Program-made: the position numbers and the translations under genes
In this document: positions 44,838-54,471 of the stretch, piece after piece
How the letters are laid out: every line of letters begins with the position of its first letter
Numbering within the stretch: the stretch's first letter is position 1
NCBI GenBank assembly: GCA_963782255.1
Contig: CAWAIS010000001.1
Location: 1,922,001 to 1,986,000, forward strand
Length of the DNA stretch: 64,000 bases
Direction of reading: 5' to 3'
From: Roseiarcus sp963782255
Lineage (GTDB): Bacteria; Pseudomonadota; Alphaproteobacteria; Rhizobiales; Beijerinckiaceae
Notes under the pieces: model-generated
What the model saw: the letters and a program-made list of their open reading frames with translations, nothing else
Database searches by the model: none
What the model was told of the DNA's origin: nothing

Positions 44838-46232
44838 GTGGAGCACTTCCGTCTCACGGCGCTGGAGCTTCTCAGCGCCTATCGAACGCGAGAACTGTCG
44901 CCGGTCGAGGCGATGGTCTCTGTGATCTCGCGGATCGAAGCGTTCGAGCGTCACATTGCCGCGACCTGGCTCTTTGCGCCCGAGCGCGCGATGAGCCAAG
45001 CGCGCGCATCCGAGGCGCGCTGGATGAAGGGCGAGCCGCTTGGCCCGCTCGACGGCGTGCCTGTCACGGTCAAGGACAACATCGCGACCCGCGGCGATCC
45101 GACGCCGCTCGGCACGGCCGCGAGCGACATGACGCCTGCGGAGAAGGACGCGCCGCCGGCGGCGCGGCTGCGCGAGGCGGGCGCGATTCTGTTCGCCAAG
45201 ACGACGATGCCCGATTACGGCATGCTGTCGTCGGGACTGTCCAGCCATCATCCGCTGGCGCGAAATCCGTGGAAGCTCGACCGGAATCCCGGCGGCTCGT
45301 CGGCGGGCGCCGGCGCGGCGGCGGCTGCACTGTACGGGCCTTGCCATGTCGGCACCGACATCGGCGGTTCGATCCGGCTGCCGGCCGGCTGGTGCGGCGT
45401 TTTCGGGCTGAAGCCGAGCGCGGGCCGCGTGCCGATTGACCCGCCTTACATCGGCCGCGTCGCGGGACCGATCACGCGCGACGCCGCAGACGCAGGCCTC
45501 ATGATGGCGACGCTCACGCTGCCCGACGTTCGCGACTATGCGAGCCTCAAGTACGAGACGCTGGACTGGGCGGTGAAGCCCGCCGAGCTCAGCGGCCTCC
45601 GCGTCGGCCTCCTCATCGAGGCCGGTTGCGGCGAGAAACCGTCGCATGAGGTTTCAGCCGCGGTCGAGCGCGCGGCGCGCGACTTCGAGGCGGCCGGCGC
45701 CCGGGTCGAGCCGCTCGCGCCGTTCCTGACGCAGGAGATGCTCGATGGCCTCGATCACTTCTGGCGCATGCGCGCGCTGACCGATCTCGAGGCGCTTGCG
45801 CCGGAGAAGCGCGCCGCGGTCTTGCCGTTCATTCGCGATTGGGCGGAGTCCGCGCAAGGGTTCTCAGGCCAGGACGTGTTTCGCGGCTTCAGCCAGATTC
45901 CGGCGATGCAGAAGGCCGCAGTCGCGGCGACGCATCGGTTCGATTATGTTCTCGCGCCGACCGCGCCGATGACGGCCTTTCCGGCCGAATGGGCCTCGCC
46001 GAGCCGCGACCCCTTAAAGCCGTTTCCGCATATCGGCTTCACCGTCGCCTTCAATATGTCCGAGCAGCCGGCTGCGTCCGTCAATTGCGGCTTCGACGCG
46101 CAAGGCCTGCCGATCGGACTGCAGATCGTCGGGCGCCGCTTCGACGACGTCGGCGTTCTTTCGGTTGCGCGCGCCTACGAAGCGATCCGCTCGGCGCCGA
46201 TGCGGCCGTGGCCGGAGCCGCCGAGGGCCTGA
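44838..46232 (+). CDS. amidase (amidase signature family)
   Basis: A 464-residue amidase starting at GTG. The Ser-cisSer-Lys triad is visible as Lys79 in VPVTVKDNIATRG, Ser154 in NPGGSSAGAGA and Ser178 in GTDIGGSIRLPAGWCG. The motif reads GGSSAG where most members have GGSSGG. No signal peptide, so cytoplasmic. It follows the substrate-binding protein gene by 29 bases and probably hydrolyses an imported amide. Confidence 0.87.
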   Translation: MEHFRLTALELLSAYRTRELSPVEAMVSVISRIEAFERHIAATWLFAPERAMSQARASEARWMKGEPLGPLDGVPVTVKDNIATRGDPTPLGTAASDMTPAEKDAPPAARLREAGAILFAKTTMPDYGMLSSGLSSHHPLARNPWKLDRNPGGSSAGAGAAAAALYGPCHVGTDIGGSIRLPAGWCGVFGLKPSAGRVPIDPPYIGRVAGPITRDAADAGLMMATLTLPDVRDYASLKYETLDWAVKPAELSGLRVGLLIEAGCGEKPSHEVSAAVERAARDFEAAGARVEPLAPFLTQEMLDGLDHFWRMRALTDLEALAPEKRAAVLPFIRDWAESAQGFSGQDVFRGFSQIPAMQKAAVAATHRFDYVLAPTAPMTAFPAEWASPSRDPLKPFPHIGFTVAFNMSEQPAASVNCGFDAQGLPIGLQIVGRRFDDVGVLSVARAYEAIRSAPMRPWPEPPRA

Positions 46233-46249
46233 AGGTCCTCGGTTCGAGT

Positions 46250-46270
46250 CCAGCCCCGCCTCAGGGCTGG
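46250..46270. terminator. hairpin between convergent amidase and DUF2380-type genes
   Basis: CCAGCCC-CGCCTCA-GGGCTGG, overlapping the stop of the leftward gene. No T-run, so a weak terminator. Confidence 0.45.
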
Positions 46271-47211
46271 CCCGCCTGAGCAAGGAGCTTTCGCTCAATC
46301 AGCCATTTTGCGCCCCGCGGCCAGGCGTAATTCGCCCCTGCGCGCAGACCCGTCTGCTCGACGTCGATCATTGCGCCCGAATGGGCGTCGCGAAGCTTGT
46401 AGGTCACAGCGTAGTCGGTGCGACTGATGCGGGTGACGATGCCGACCAGCGATTGATCGGCGCCGAGCCCGGCGGCGATGGCGGCGTCGCAACCATTGCA
46501 GTCATGCAGGTCGTGCTCGTCGAGCGCCTTCCCCTTGGCCTCGCTCACGTCGACGAGCTGGTATCGACCGGAATCCTCGATGATGCGCCGCGCCTCCTCG
46601 GTCGCCAGACGAAGTTGCTCGCGATCGATATCGTCGGGCGGGATAAGCGAAGCGCCGCCGCTGAAGTCCTCGAGCTCGAAGGGAAAGACGGCAAGCTTGA
46701 TCTTGTGCGCCTGAGCCGCCTCGGAAAGGCCGAGAACGTCGTCGACGACGAAAGCCTCGGCGCGGCGCCATGCCTCGTCGTTGTCGCCCCGGAACGTCAA
46801 GAGCTTGTCGGCGAGGACTTGATTCGAGTTGAGGTCGATAACGGTCGTTTTCATCCACTGCAGGAGCGTGCTCTCCTTGTGAATGGCCCCGATGATCAGC
46901 ACCTTGGCCCCGGCGGCCGCGGCCGCCCGCGTGATCCCGGCGATCGGCGTCCGTTCGAGTTCGCACGGGGCTTGCCCGCACACGGGCGTGACGACCTCGT
47001 CCTCAGCCTTCATCGCAAGATCGGCGCGCAAGGCCTGCATGAAGGCGTTGAGGCGGCGCTGATGATCGGCGCTCTGGTCGGTCGGCTCGCCTGAAGTGTC
47101 GACATACTGAAAATCGACGACGGCGACTTTGACCCCTCGCACGGCCGCGCCGGCGGCTCCCGGCGAGAGGAACGCTGCGAACAGGGTGAAGAGGAGGCGG
47201 AGTTTGCGCAA
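46261..47211 (-). CDS. periplasmic DUF2380/DUF3280-type protein
   Basis: A 316-residue exported protein (signal RKLRLLFTLFAAFLSPGAAGA). It is built of two similar halves: KVAVVDFQYVDTSGEPTDQS...GVD-like at the N-terminus and KLAVFPFELEDFSGGASLIP at residue about 170, each followed by a Rossmann-like CxxC/GADxxL segment (CGQAPCELERT; CNGCDAAIAAGLGADQSLVG). This duplicated layout is known for the DUF2380/DUF3280 pair, often found near alcohol-dehydrogenase and two-component genes in methylotrophs. The adjacent two-component pair here is broken. Function unknown. Confidence 0.75.
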   Translation of the reverse strand: MRKLRLLFTLFAAFLSPGAAGAAVRGVKVAVVDFQYVDTSGEPTDQSADHQRRLNAFMQALRADLAMKAEDEVVTPVCGQAPCELERTPIAGITRAAAAAGAKVLIIGAIHKESTLLQWMKTTVIDLNSNQVLADKLLTFRGDNDEAWRRAEAFVVDDVLGLSEAAQAHKIKLAVFPFELEDFSGGASLIPPDDIDREQLRLATEEARRIIEDSGRYQLVDVSEAKGKALDEHDLHDCNGCDAAIAAGLGADQSLVGIVTRISRTDYAVTYKLRDAHSGAMIDVEQTGLRAGANYAWPRGAKWLIERKLLAQAGQP

Positions 47212-47390
47212 GGACGGTCTTCCTCGATGGCGTCGGGCCGCGCAATCTAGCGCCTCGGCGGGCGCCTGAAAACGGCGAACGTCCCGTCGACGGCCGGGTG
47301 ATTTGCCCGATCGTCGCGCGTTGCGCTTTTCTGTCGCCTGCGCCTGGGATTAGATGGCGCGAGTTGTAATGGCGAACGTTTGGGTTCCCG

Positions 47391-47707
47391 GTGCGACATG
47401 TCCTCGTCAAGGCGCGCGCGAGCGCGATCGATTTGAAGGTGCGGTTGGCGCTTCGCGTGGCGGCGATCGCGGCGGCCTGTCTTCTCGCCGTGGCCGCCTA
47501 CGCCATTTTCGACAGCGACCGGGAGCCTTGCGGAGAGATTGTTCGCGGCGAGCTCGTTCAGTCCAGCGCGGATGGCCTGGGTCGGGTGCAGCGCACGCGC
47601 AAGCGCGGCGTATACGAGCAGGCAGAGCCCGACCAGCGCGACCCCGACGACGCCGAGGAGCCCGCCGGGCGCAATATTGGTCGCGACGATTCCCGATGTT
47701 CGGAGCG
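47391..47707 (+). pseudogene. sensor histidine kinase remnant with an internal inversion
   Basis: On the plus strand, 47391-47520 encodes the kinase N-terminus and first membrane helix (LKVRLALRVAAIAAACLLAV then AYAIFDSDR). From about 47522 to 47707 the second membrane helix and HAMP domain (VGLCLLVYAALARALHPTQA, then NELAANNLSARLP) are present, but on the minus strand. The periplasmic loop, dimerisation and ATPase parts are gone. The pieces belong to one kinase family, so the gene was deleted and partly inverted in place. The response-regulator gene follows directly. Confidence 0.75.
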
Positions 47708-47711
47708 TGAC

Positions 47712-48375
47712 GTGAGCGCCGCCGCCGCGAAGCGCGCGCGCGTCATGCTGGTCGATGACCACGCGATCGTGCGAGAAGGCTATCGCTCGCTGTTGCAGAG
47801 GCAGGAGCGCCTGGAGGTGGTCGCCGAGGCCGGCGACGGCGCGGAGGCCTACAGGGTCTACTAAAGAGGCCGCGCCGGATCTCGTGATCATGTATATCTC
47901 GATGCCCGGGATCGGCGGCGTCGAGGCGATCCGGCGGATAAAGCAATGGGACGGGGCGGCGCGCATCCTCGTCTTCACCATGCATGGGAGCGCCGCCTAC
48001 GCCATTCAGGCGATCAAGGTGGGCGCGCGCGGATATGTGACCAAGAGCAGTCCGCCGCAGGCTCTCCTGCATGCGATCGAGGAGACGCTGGCGGGGCGAG
48101 TCGCCTTCAGCCCCGATATCGACCATGAACTCGCGCTGAGCCGCGTCTCGGGAGAGCCGCTGGCGGCCGACGCGCTGACGCCGCGGGAATTCGAAATCCT
48201 GCAAATGCTGCTCGCCGGAAGATCGATCGAGTACATCGCCGATACGCTTCACATCAGCGCCAAGACGGCCGCGAACACGCGCTATCTTCTCCGCGGCAAG
48301 CTCGGCGTCGATTCCGACATCGAATTGGTGCGGCTCGCGCTCCGCCAGCGCATCATCGCCTTCGAAACGTTTTGA
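47712..48375 (+). pseudogene. NarL/FixJ-family response regulator, frameshifted and missing its phospho-Asp
   Basis: Starts at GTG (SAAAAKRARVMLVDDHAIVR) and proceeds as a receiver domain to EAYRVY, where a single extra base (near 47862) creates a TAA stop. In the next frame it continues KEAAPDLVIMYISMPGIGG; the acceptor Asp of VIMDxxMPG is Tyr. The C-terminal LuxR-type helix-turn-helix is complete (LTPREFEILQMLLAGRSIEY, then HISAKTAANTRYLL). Both defects argue for loss of function together with its kinase. Confidence 0.85.
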
Positions 48376-49968
48376 TTGTTGTCCGCCTGCCCGCGGCCGA
48401 TAACGGGCAGGTCGAAGTCACGCTTGATCGGCCGGCTTTACGCCTTGACTTTCGCCTTCGGCTTGACCGCAACGAGGGCGTTGTCCGCCTTCGCGGCTTC
48501 GACGGCCGGAGCCACCTGAGTCATGACCTCTGTGAGGTCGTCCTTCGCCGCCGTCGCGCTCTCCTTCAAAGGGTCCTGCGTCGCGGCGGGGAGTGCGAGG
48601 GCGGGCAGGCCGAGGACGGCGTGGAAGCGCTGCACCATCTGGATGGTCTTGAGCTCCATTTCCTCGACTGCGCCGGCGATGAACTCGACGACCCCCATCG
48701 CCCGGCGGCGGTCCTCCATCTCCAGCAAGAGGTCGGGCAGGGTCTCGACCGCGAGTTCGGGTTCGAACCCAGCGATGATCGACTGCTCATGGATGAGCGC
48801 CGCGCGACGCTCGGCGCCGAGCGAGGCGAACGGCTCGTCGTGGCCGAGCACCCTGGCCGAGCGTTCGAGCCGGTCTGGCGAACCGTCGCGCGCGACTCGG
48901 CCATCATGATCAGCATGCGGATGACCGCCTCCTCGAAGCCGCCGCGATCGACGCCCATCAGGATCTGCTGAACCTCGGGCAGGAAGCGCAGCGTCTTCGG
49001 GTCCTTGCGGGTGCGCTCGAAGGCGAACTTTTCGCCGATCCTCAGCATCGCGGCGATCCGTAGATGGCTAGGAAAGTCGCTTCGTACATGGTGTCGCGCC
49101 AGTCGCGAAAGGCGTCCATCATATTGACGACGCTCGAGGCCCAGAGCTTCTCCAGGAAGAGGTACGGATTGTTCGGATCCGCAGGCCTTCGCTCTTTGCT
49201 GGCCTTGAGCGCCATCTCGCGGACGCCCTTGATGAAGGGATTCGCGTCGCCGAACATCGACCAGGTCAGCCGGGCCGGGTGCGAGCGGCGCATGAAGTCC
49301 ACGAACTGTGGCGTCACCATCGACCGCACGAGCGGGCGCACCCCGAGCTCGTAGAGTTCGGAACTGAGCTCGGAGATCCGCTCGACCGCGGCGCAATCGC
49401 GTTCGTCCGAGCGGTCGTTCTCATCGATGGCGAGAATGTCGGTGAGCTTGCGCTCGTGGAAGCTGACCAGGAAATGCGCGTGGACGCCCTCGCCGATCTG
49501 CTCGTCGATCGTCATCTCGTAGAGGCCGGGCGCAAGCGCCTCGATCGTCTTCATCGTCGAGGTGACTTCGGTGTGCTCCTTCTTGGCAATCGAGGACGAG
49601 ACGAAGATGCCGAGATGGCCGACCTTGTCATGCACCATATAGATGATGCGCTGGCCGCGGATCTTGATCTCCTGCTCGTCGGCGTAAGTGTCGACGATCC
49701 AGTTGAGCGCCTGCTGCGGCGGCGTGATGTTGTCGCCCCACGAAGCGAACACGATGATCGGCGAGCGGATCGTCTTCACGTCGAGCGGGCGGCCATGCTC
49801 GATGCGCGCCTCCCCGCGCGCGAGCTTGTTGCCGATGAACAGCTGCTCGACGATCCAGTGGATCTCCTGGTCGTTCATGAAATGGAAGCCGCCCCACCAT
49901 TTCTCGAATTCGAGGAAGCTCGCCCGCGAGCGCTTCGGCGCGGCGAACAGGTCGTAATATTTGCCAAA

Positions 49969-51007
49969 ATTGGTATCCCCTTCACTGCCCCTGAGGGACG
50001 TGGTACGCCTGTCTGGTGGACACCACTCGACACCCGGTCGCTGGACTTGATTACCCGCGCACGTTTCAGGCGATGGACGAACGCTTCCGTGACGACGCGG
50101 CCTGCCGCGAGTACATCCGTCGTTTGCGCTGGCCTCAGGGATTCACCTGCCCCCATTGCGGAGAGGCGGGGGAGCCATGGGTGATGGCAGGGGGATGGCT
50201 GCGGTGTCGGGCCTGCCGCAAACAGACATCGCTGACCGCCGGGACGATCTTCGAGGGTACCCGTAAGCCGTTGCGGATGTGGTTTCTGGCGATGTGGTTC
50301 GTCACCAGCCAGAAGAATGGGGTCAGTGCGCTCGGCCTCCAGAGGGAATTGGGGCTTGGCAGCTACGAAACTGCCTGGACCTGGCTGCACAAACTGCGCC
50401 GCGCCATGGTCCGGCCGGGCCGGGACCTGCTGTCTGGTGCGATCGAGGTTGATGAAACCTATGTTGGTGGCCCGGAACAGGGTACGCGAGGCCGAGAAAC
50501 CGAGAGCAAGGCCATCGTCGCCATAGCAGTCGAGAAGAACGGCCGGGGGCTTGGCCGCATCCGCCTTCAGCAGATCGGAGATGTCTCGACAGACAGCCTG
50601 CTTCCCTTCGTCCAAGGCGCTGTGAAGCGCGGGGCGATGGTTCACACCGACGGCTGGAGGGGTTATGCCGGACTGGCGGCGGCCGGTTACCAGCATCAGG
50701 TCACGGTCCTCAGCGGCGGCTCCGACCCGGCGCACGAAGTCATGCCGCGCGTCCACCTCGTCGCCTCGCTGCTCAAGCGATGGCTGATCGGTACTCACCA
50801 AGGTGGCGTCCAGCATCAACATCTCGACTACTACCTCGACGAATTCACCTTCCGCTTCAATCGCCGCAGATCAAAGGCCCGCGGGCTGCTCTTTCATCGC
50901 CTCGCCCAACAAGCCCTCGCCGTTGGACCCGCGCCCTACAACGCCATCGTCAAGCCACCGGGTTCCAGCGACTCCCGGACAACGGGGCAATGAAGGGGAT
51001 ACCCAAT
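49969..51007 (+). mobile_element. IS1595-family insertion sequence
   Basis: About 1040 bases with terminal inverted repeats: ATTGGTATCCCCTTCACTGC at the left and, read inward from the right, ATTGGGTATCCCCTTCATTG. Flanks show a 9-base near repeat (TTTGCCAAA at 49960 and TTTGCCGAA at 51008), consistent with target duplication plus one later change. It splits the DUF3141 gene at its GGCAAA codons. Confidence 0.85.
50016..50993 (+). CDS. IS1595-family transposase
   Basis: A 325-residue transposase starting at GTG. Zinc ribbon CPHCGEAGEPW...CRACRKQTS, then the ISXO2-like DDE domain with Asp in GAIEVDETYVGGP and in VHTDGWRGYAGLAA, and a C-terminal YYLDEFTFRFNRRRS with the conserved Asn/His region just before it (HQGGVQHQHLD). 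Intact. Confidence 0.92.
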   Translation: MDTTRHPVAGLDYPRTFQAMDERFRDDAACREYIRRLRWPQGFTCPHCGEAGEPWVMAGGWLRCRACRKQTSLTAGTIFEGTRKPLRMWFLAMWFVTSQKNGVSALGLQRELGLGSYETAWTWLHKLRRAMVRPGRDLLSGAIEVDETYVGGPEQGTRGRETESKAIVAIAVEKNGRGLGRIRLQQIGDVSTDSLLPFVQGAVKRGAMVHTDGWRGYAGLAAAGYQHQVTVLSGGSDPAHEVMPRVHLVASLLKRWLIGTHQGGVQHQHLDYYLDEFTFRFNRRRSKARGLLFHRLAQQALAVGPAPYNAIVKPPGSSDSRTTGQ

Positions 51008-51826
51008 TTTGCCGAAATGGTTGCGGCCCGGATTGAGCATCTCGAAGTTCGTGACGAGGTGGGCGCCGTCGAACTCGCCGCCGCCGAGATCGGCGAGGAC
51101 GAGGGCCGGCAGCGCGCCGCCGAGCAGGCCGCCGTTGTAGCGCATGGCGTTCTCGCCGAGCCGGCCTGACCAATAGGCGAGCGGCGAACCGTTGAGGACG
51201 AGCGGGCCGCTGATCTCGGGGTTGGCGGCGGCCATGATCATGATCGCCCAGCCGCCCTGACAATTGCCAACGATAATGGGCTTGGGCGCGTCGGGATGAC
51301 GGCGGCGAATTTCGGCGACGAATTCGGTCTCCGTGCCCATGACGTCGGCAAGCGTCTGGCCCGGCTCGGGATGCGGGCGGAAGACCACGAAATAGACCGG
51401 ATGGCCGTCGCGCAGCGCGACGCCGACCTGGCTGTCGGCCTTGTTTTGCCGTCAAGGACGACTTCGTGATCGTAGATAAGGACGGGCGGAGTTCCGGCCG
51501 CCTCATGCGCGGCGTCCTGGTCCGCGCGCTCGCGCAAGACGTCAAGGGTGAGCGCGAGGCGCTGGGCGGCGTCAATTGCGTAGCTTTGCGCGTCCTCAGC
51601 GAGCGCGCCGTCCTTCTGCGCCTCCGTAAACTGGCGCTGGACCTTGGCCGCCTCGGTCCAGAATTGCTGCATGCGCTTGCCGTGGTCGCGCGCGGCCCGC
51701 TCGGCTCGGCGGCTCAGGGCGAACAGCGCATGCTCGAATTGATGGGCGGCAATCACGCCGTCTTTGGCAGCCTGTTCGGGAGCGTTGGAGAAGGTTATGG
51801 GTGAAAGTCATTCTTGACGCTTTGTG

Positions 51827-53047
51827 CTATTGCGGCGCTGAGCGCGAGACGTCGCCGAAGCCCGCAGTCCTGATCGTGTGTTCGGCGATCATGAGCTCCT
51901 CGTCGGTCGGGATTACGAAGACGATCGTCGGGGAATGCTTGGCGCTGATGATCTGGGCGTTCGCGCGGTTCGCTTCGGCATCGAGATGGATTCCCATCCA
52001 TTCCATGCCGTTGAGGACCGCTTCGCGCACCTTCCACGAGTGTTCGCCGATGCCGGCCGTGAAAACGATGGCTTCGGCGCCGTTGACAGTCGCCGCGAGT
52101 TCCGCGAGTTCGCGGCGGATGCGGGAGACAAAATAGGCGATGGCGTCGCGCGCCGCCGCACTGTCGGACGCCTCGAGCTCGCGCATGTCCTGCGACAAGC
52201 CCGACATGCCCTTGAGACCGGAGTTCTTCCATAGAAGATCGGAGATCTGCTCTGCCGTCATCTTCTTTTCGGCCATGAGATAGAGCACCACACCCGGATC
52301 GAGCTGCCCGCAGCGGGTGCCCATCGGCAGACCGTCGAGCGCGGTGAAGCCCATGGTCGAGGCGACGGCTCGGCCGTCGTGGACGGCGCACATCGAGGCG
52401 CCGTTGCCGAGATGCGCGATGATGACGTCCTCGCGGGCGATCTGCGGCGCGATCTTGCGCAGCTTTCGCGTGATGAATTCGTAGGAGAGGCCGTGGAAAC
52501 CGTAGCGGCGAACACCTTCGTCGTAATAGGAGCGCGGCAGCGCGAAGGTGTCGTCTACGAACGGATGGCTGCGGTGGAAGGCGGTGTCGAAGCAGGCGAC
52601 CTGCGGTAACGACGGGAAGGCCTTCATCGCCGCCAAGATCCCGGCGAGATTGTGCGGCTCGTGCAACGGCGCGAGCGGAATGAGCTGCTTCAGCTTCGCG
52701 ATCACGAACTCGTCGATCAGCTTTGGCTCGACGAGGTCCGGGCCGCCGTGCACGACGCGATGGCCGACTGCGGCGACCGAAGAATCATAGCCGGCCGTCC
52801 TGAGCCAGCCGAGAATGGCGCCCATCGCGGCGTCATGGTCGACGCGGCCGGCTATGGGGTCGAACCTGAGTTCGGCGGATTCGCCCGATGCGGCCTTGAC
52901 GGCGCCTTTCGCGGTCGCGCCGATCCCCTCGATCTGGCCCGACGCCAGAAGGTTCACGTCGCCGCCGTTGACCACGGCGAATGCGGCAAACTTCAGAGAG
53001 GATGAGCCGGCGTTGAGCGTCAAAACCACATTGTTCAAATTCGTCAC
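51827..53047 (-). CDS. ackA: acetate kinase
   Basis: A 406-residue kinase that interconverts acetyl phosphate and acetate with ATP. NVVLTLNAGSSSLKFAAF is the first signature; HGLSYEFI, HLGNGASMCAVHDGRAVASTMGFT (core HLGNGASMCAV) and FTAGIGEHSWKVREAVL complete the ASKHA fold. Length normal. Overlaps the phosphate acetyltransferase gene by four bases, forming a pta-ackA unit. Confidence 0.95.
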   Translation of the reverse strand: MTNLNNVVLTLNAGSSSLKFAAFAVVNGGDVNLLASGQIEGIGATAKGAVKAASGESAELRFDPIAGRVDHDAAMGAILGWLRTAGYDSSVAAVGHRVVHGGPDLVEPKLIDEFVIAKLKQLIPLAPLHEPHNLAGILAAMKAFPSLPQVACFDTAFHRSHPFVDDTFALPRSYYDEGVRRYGFHGLSYEFITRKLRKIAPQIAREDVIIAHLGNGASMCAVHDGRAVASTMGFTALDGLPMGTRCGQLDPGVVLYLMAEKKMTAEQISDLLWKNSGLKGMSGLSQDMRELEASDSAAARDAIAYFVSRIRRELAELAATVNGAEAIVFTAGIGEHSWKVREAVLNGMEWMGIHLDAEANRANAQIISAKHSPTIVFVIPTDEELMIAEHTIRTAGFGDVSRSAPQ

Positions 53048-54471
53048 TCCGCGGCCTTCGCGGCGGCCTCGTCAACGAAGGCTCGCCCTTCCGAACGATA
53101 GTACTGGTAAAGTTGCGCCAGCGCGCAGGAGGCGAGCCGTGCGCGATCGTTGTCAGCGCGGCTCGTCAGCATGACCGGCGCTTTGGCTCCCAGCACCAGC
53201 CCCGCCGCTTCCGCCCGCGCGACAAAGGTCAGTTCCTTGGCAAGCATGTTGCCTGCCTCGAGGTTGGGCACGATGAGCACGTTGGCCTGGCCCGCGACGA
53301 GCGAGGTTATGCCTTTCGTGCGCGCAGCCTCCATGTCGATGGCGTTGTCCATCGCCAGCGGTCCGTCGACGATCGCGCCGCGGATCTGGCCGCGTTCCGC
53401 CATTTTCGAGAGGACCGCGGCGTCCAGCGTCGAGGGGATCGCCGGGTTGATCGTCTCGACGGCCGAAAGGATGCCGACACGCGGCCTGTCGAGCCCGCAG
53501 GCGCGCGCGAGGTCGACTGCGTTCTGGACAATGTCGACCTTTGTCATGAGGTCCGGCGCGATATTGATCGCGGCGTCCGAAATGTAGAGGATTTCGTCGA
53601 GCGTCGGCACATCGAGCGCGAACACGTGACTGATGCGCGTATGGGTGCGCAGGCCGCCGTCCTTCTTGACGACTTCCGCGAGCAGCGCGTCGGAATGGAT
53701 CGCGCCCTTCATCACGGCGTTCGCTTTGCCCTCGAGCACCATCGCGACGGCGCGCGCCGCGGCCGCGTGTGGGTCGGACAGGGGCACGAGCGCGAACGCC
53801 GAAATGTCCGCGTTGAGATCCTTCGCAGCGGCTTGAATGCGAGCGGGGTCGCCGATCAGGATCGGCTCGATCAGGCCGCTCCTGGCCGAGAGCAGCGTGC
53901 CGCTCAGCGAATTGTGATCCTCCGGGCAGACGACGGCGGTTTTGAGCGGCGGCAGTTTCGCGGCGAGCGTGACGAGCTTACCGAAATGATCGACAGCGTC
54001 GACGATGAGGGTCGGCAGATTGCGCGCCTCGATGATCTGCGTGACCTTCGGCGCCTCGATTTCCGCCATTCCTTCGCAGACGACCTCGCCCTTGACGTCC
54101 TCGACCTTCGTGTCGAACACCGCGATCGGCGACTCGCGCTTCTCGCGGCAGGTCACTGTGACTTTGACCTTGTCGCCGACGTGGACGCGGCGAAGGAAGC
54201 GCAAGTCCTGGGCGCGATAGAGCGTGCCGGGACCGGGCAGAACATTGCCGAGCACGGCGGAGACGAGCGAGCCGACCCACATCGAGGGCGCGACCGGCTC
54301 CGTCTTCTCAGGCGAGCCTTCGGCCGATGGCAGCATCAAAGGGTTGACGTTGCCCGAGACATGAGCGAACAGGAACAGGTCCTGCACCGAGCAGGTGCGA
54401 TCGAGACTGGCGCTGTCTCCGACCTTGAGCTCGTCCCAGGTTTTGTTGCGGATCGAAGGTCTGACGTTCAC
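53044..54471 (-). CDS. phosphate acetyl/butyryltransferase with N-terminal MaoC-like domain
   Basis: A 475-residue two-domain protein. Residues 1-150 form a MaoC/hot-dog domain (DLFLFAHVSGNVNPLM in the place of the hydratase Asp-His motif; FLRRVHVGDKVKVTVTC). Residues 165-475 form the Pta/Ptb domain (AVVCPEDHNSLSGTLLSARS; VMKGAIHSDALLAEVVKK; SLVAGQANVLIVPNLEAGNM). Such proteins are often labelled bifunctional enoyl-CoA hydratase/phosphate acetyltransferase. With ackA it should interconvert acetyl-CoA and acetate, perhaps also butyryl-CoA. Confidence 0.88.
   Translation of the reverse strand: MNVRPSIRNKTWDELKVGDSASLDRTCSVQDLFLFAHVSGNVNPLMLPSAEGSPEKTEPVAPSMWVGSLVSAVLGNVLPGPGTLYRAQDLRFLRRVHVGDKVKVTVTCREKRESPIAVFDTKVEDVKGEVVCEGMAEIEAPKVTQIIEARNLPTLIVDAVDHFGKLVTLAAKLPPLKTAVVCPEDHNSLSGTLLSARSGLIEPILIGDPARIQAAAKDLNADISAFALVPLSDPHAAAARAVAMVLEGKANAVMKGAIHSDALLAEVVKKDGGLRTHTRISHVFALDVPTLDEILYISDAAINIAPDLMTKVDIVQNAVDLARACGLDRPRVGILSAVETINPAIPSTLDAAVLSKMAERGQIRGAIVDGPLAMDNAIDMEAARTKGITSLVAGQANVLIVPNLEAGNMLAKELTFVARAEAAGLVLGAKAPVMLTSRADNDRARLASCALAQLYQYYRSEGRAFVDEAAAKAAE

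Larger units (their letters stand above)
48438..51811 (-). pseudogene. DUF3141 (PHA synthase-like) gene, broken by IS1595 and frameshifts
   Basis: Pieces of one long alpha/beta-hydrolase-like DUF3141 protein follow each other on the minus strand: an N-terminal part (IAAHQFEHALFALSRRAERA), the nucleophile region (KPIIVGNCQGGWAIMIMAA) up to NPGRNHFGK, the insertion sequence, then the rest (SPIIVFASWGDNITPPQQAL; KVGHLGIFVSSSIAKKEHTE) to the end KPKAKVKA. Frame changes occur near 51790, 51450, 49040 and 48870. DUF3141 genes are commonly found next to pta and ackA, as here. At least five lesions make a functional product very unlikely. Confidence 0.85.

Noticed and set aside
46236..46260. T-arm-like GGTTCGAGTCC suggesting a tRNA 3' end
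   Set aside because: The flanking bases do not pair into a five-base T stem and no acceptor, D or anticodon arms are found upstream, which is amidase coding sequence.
47522..47707. Leftward HAMP-containing frame as an independent gene
   Set aside because: It encodes only one membrane helix and part of a HAMP domain, has no start, and belongs to the same kinase family as the adjacent plus-strand fragment.
49960..51016. Exact 8-base target duplication for IS1595
   Set aside because: The flanks match over nine bases with one mismatch rather than as a perfect 8-base repeat, so the duplication is given only as probable.
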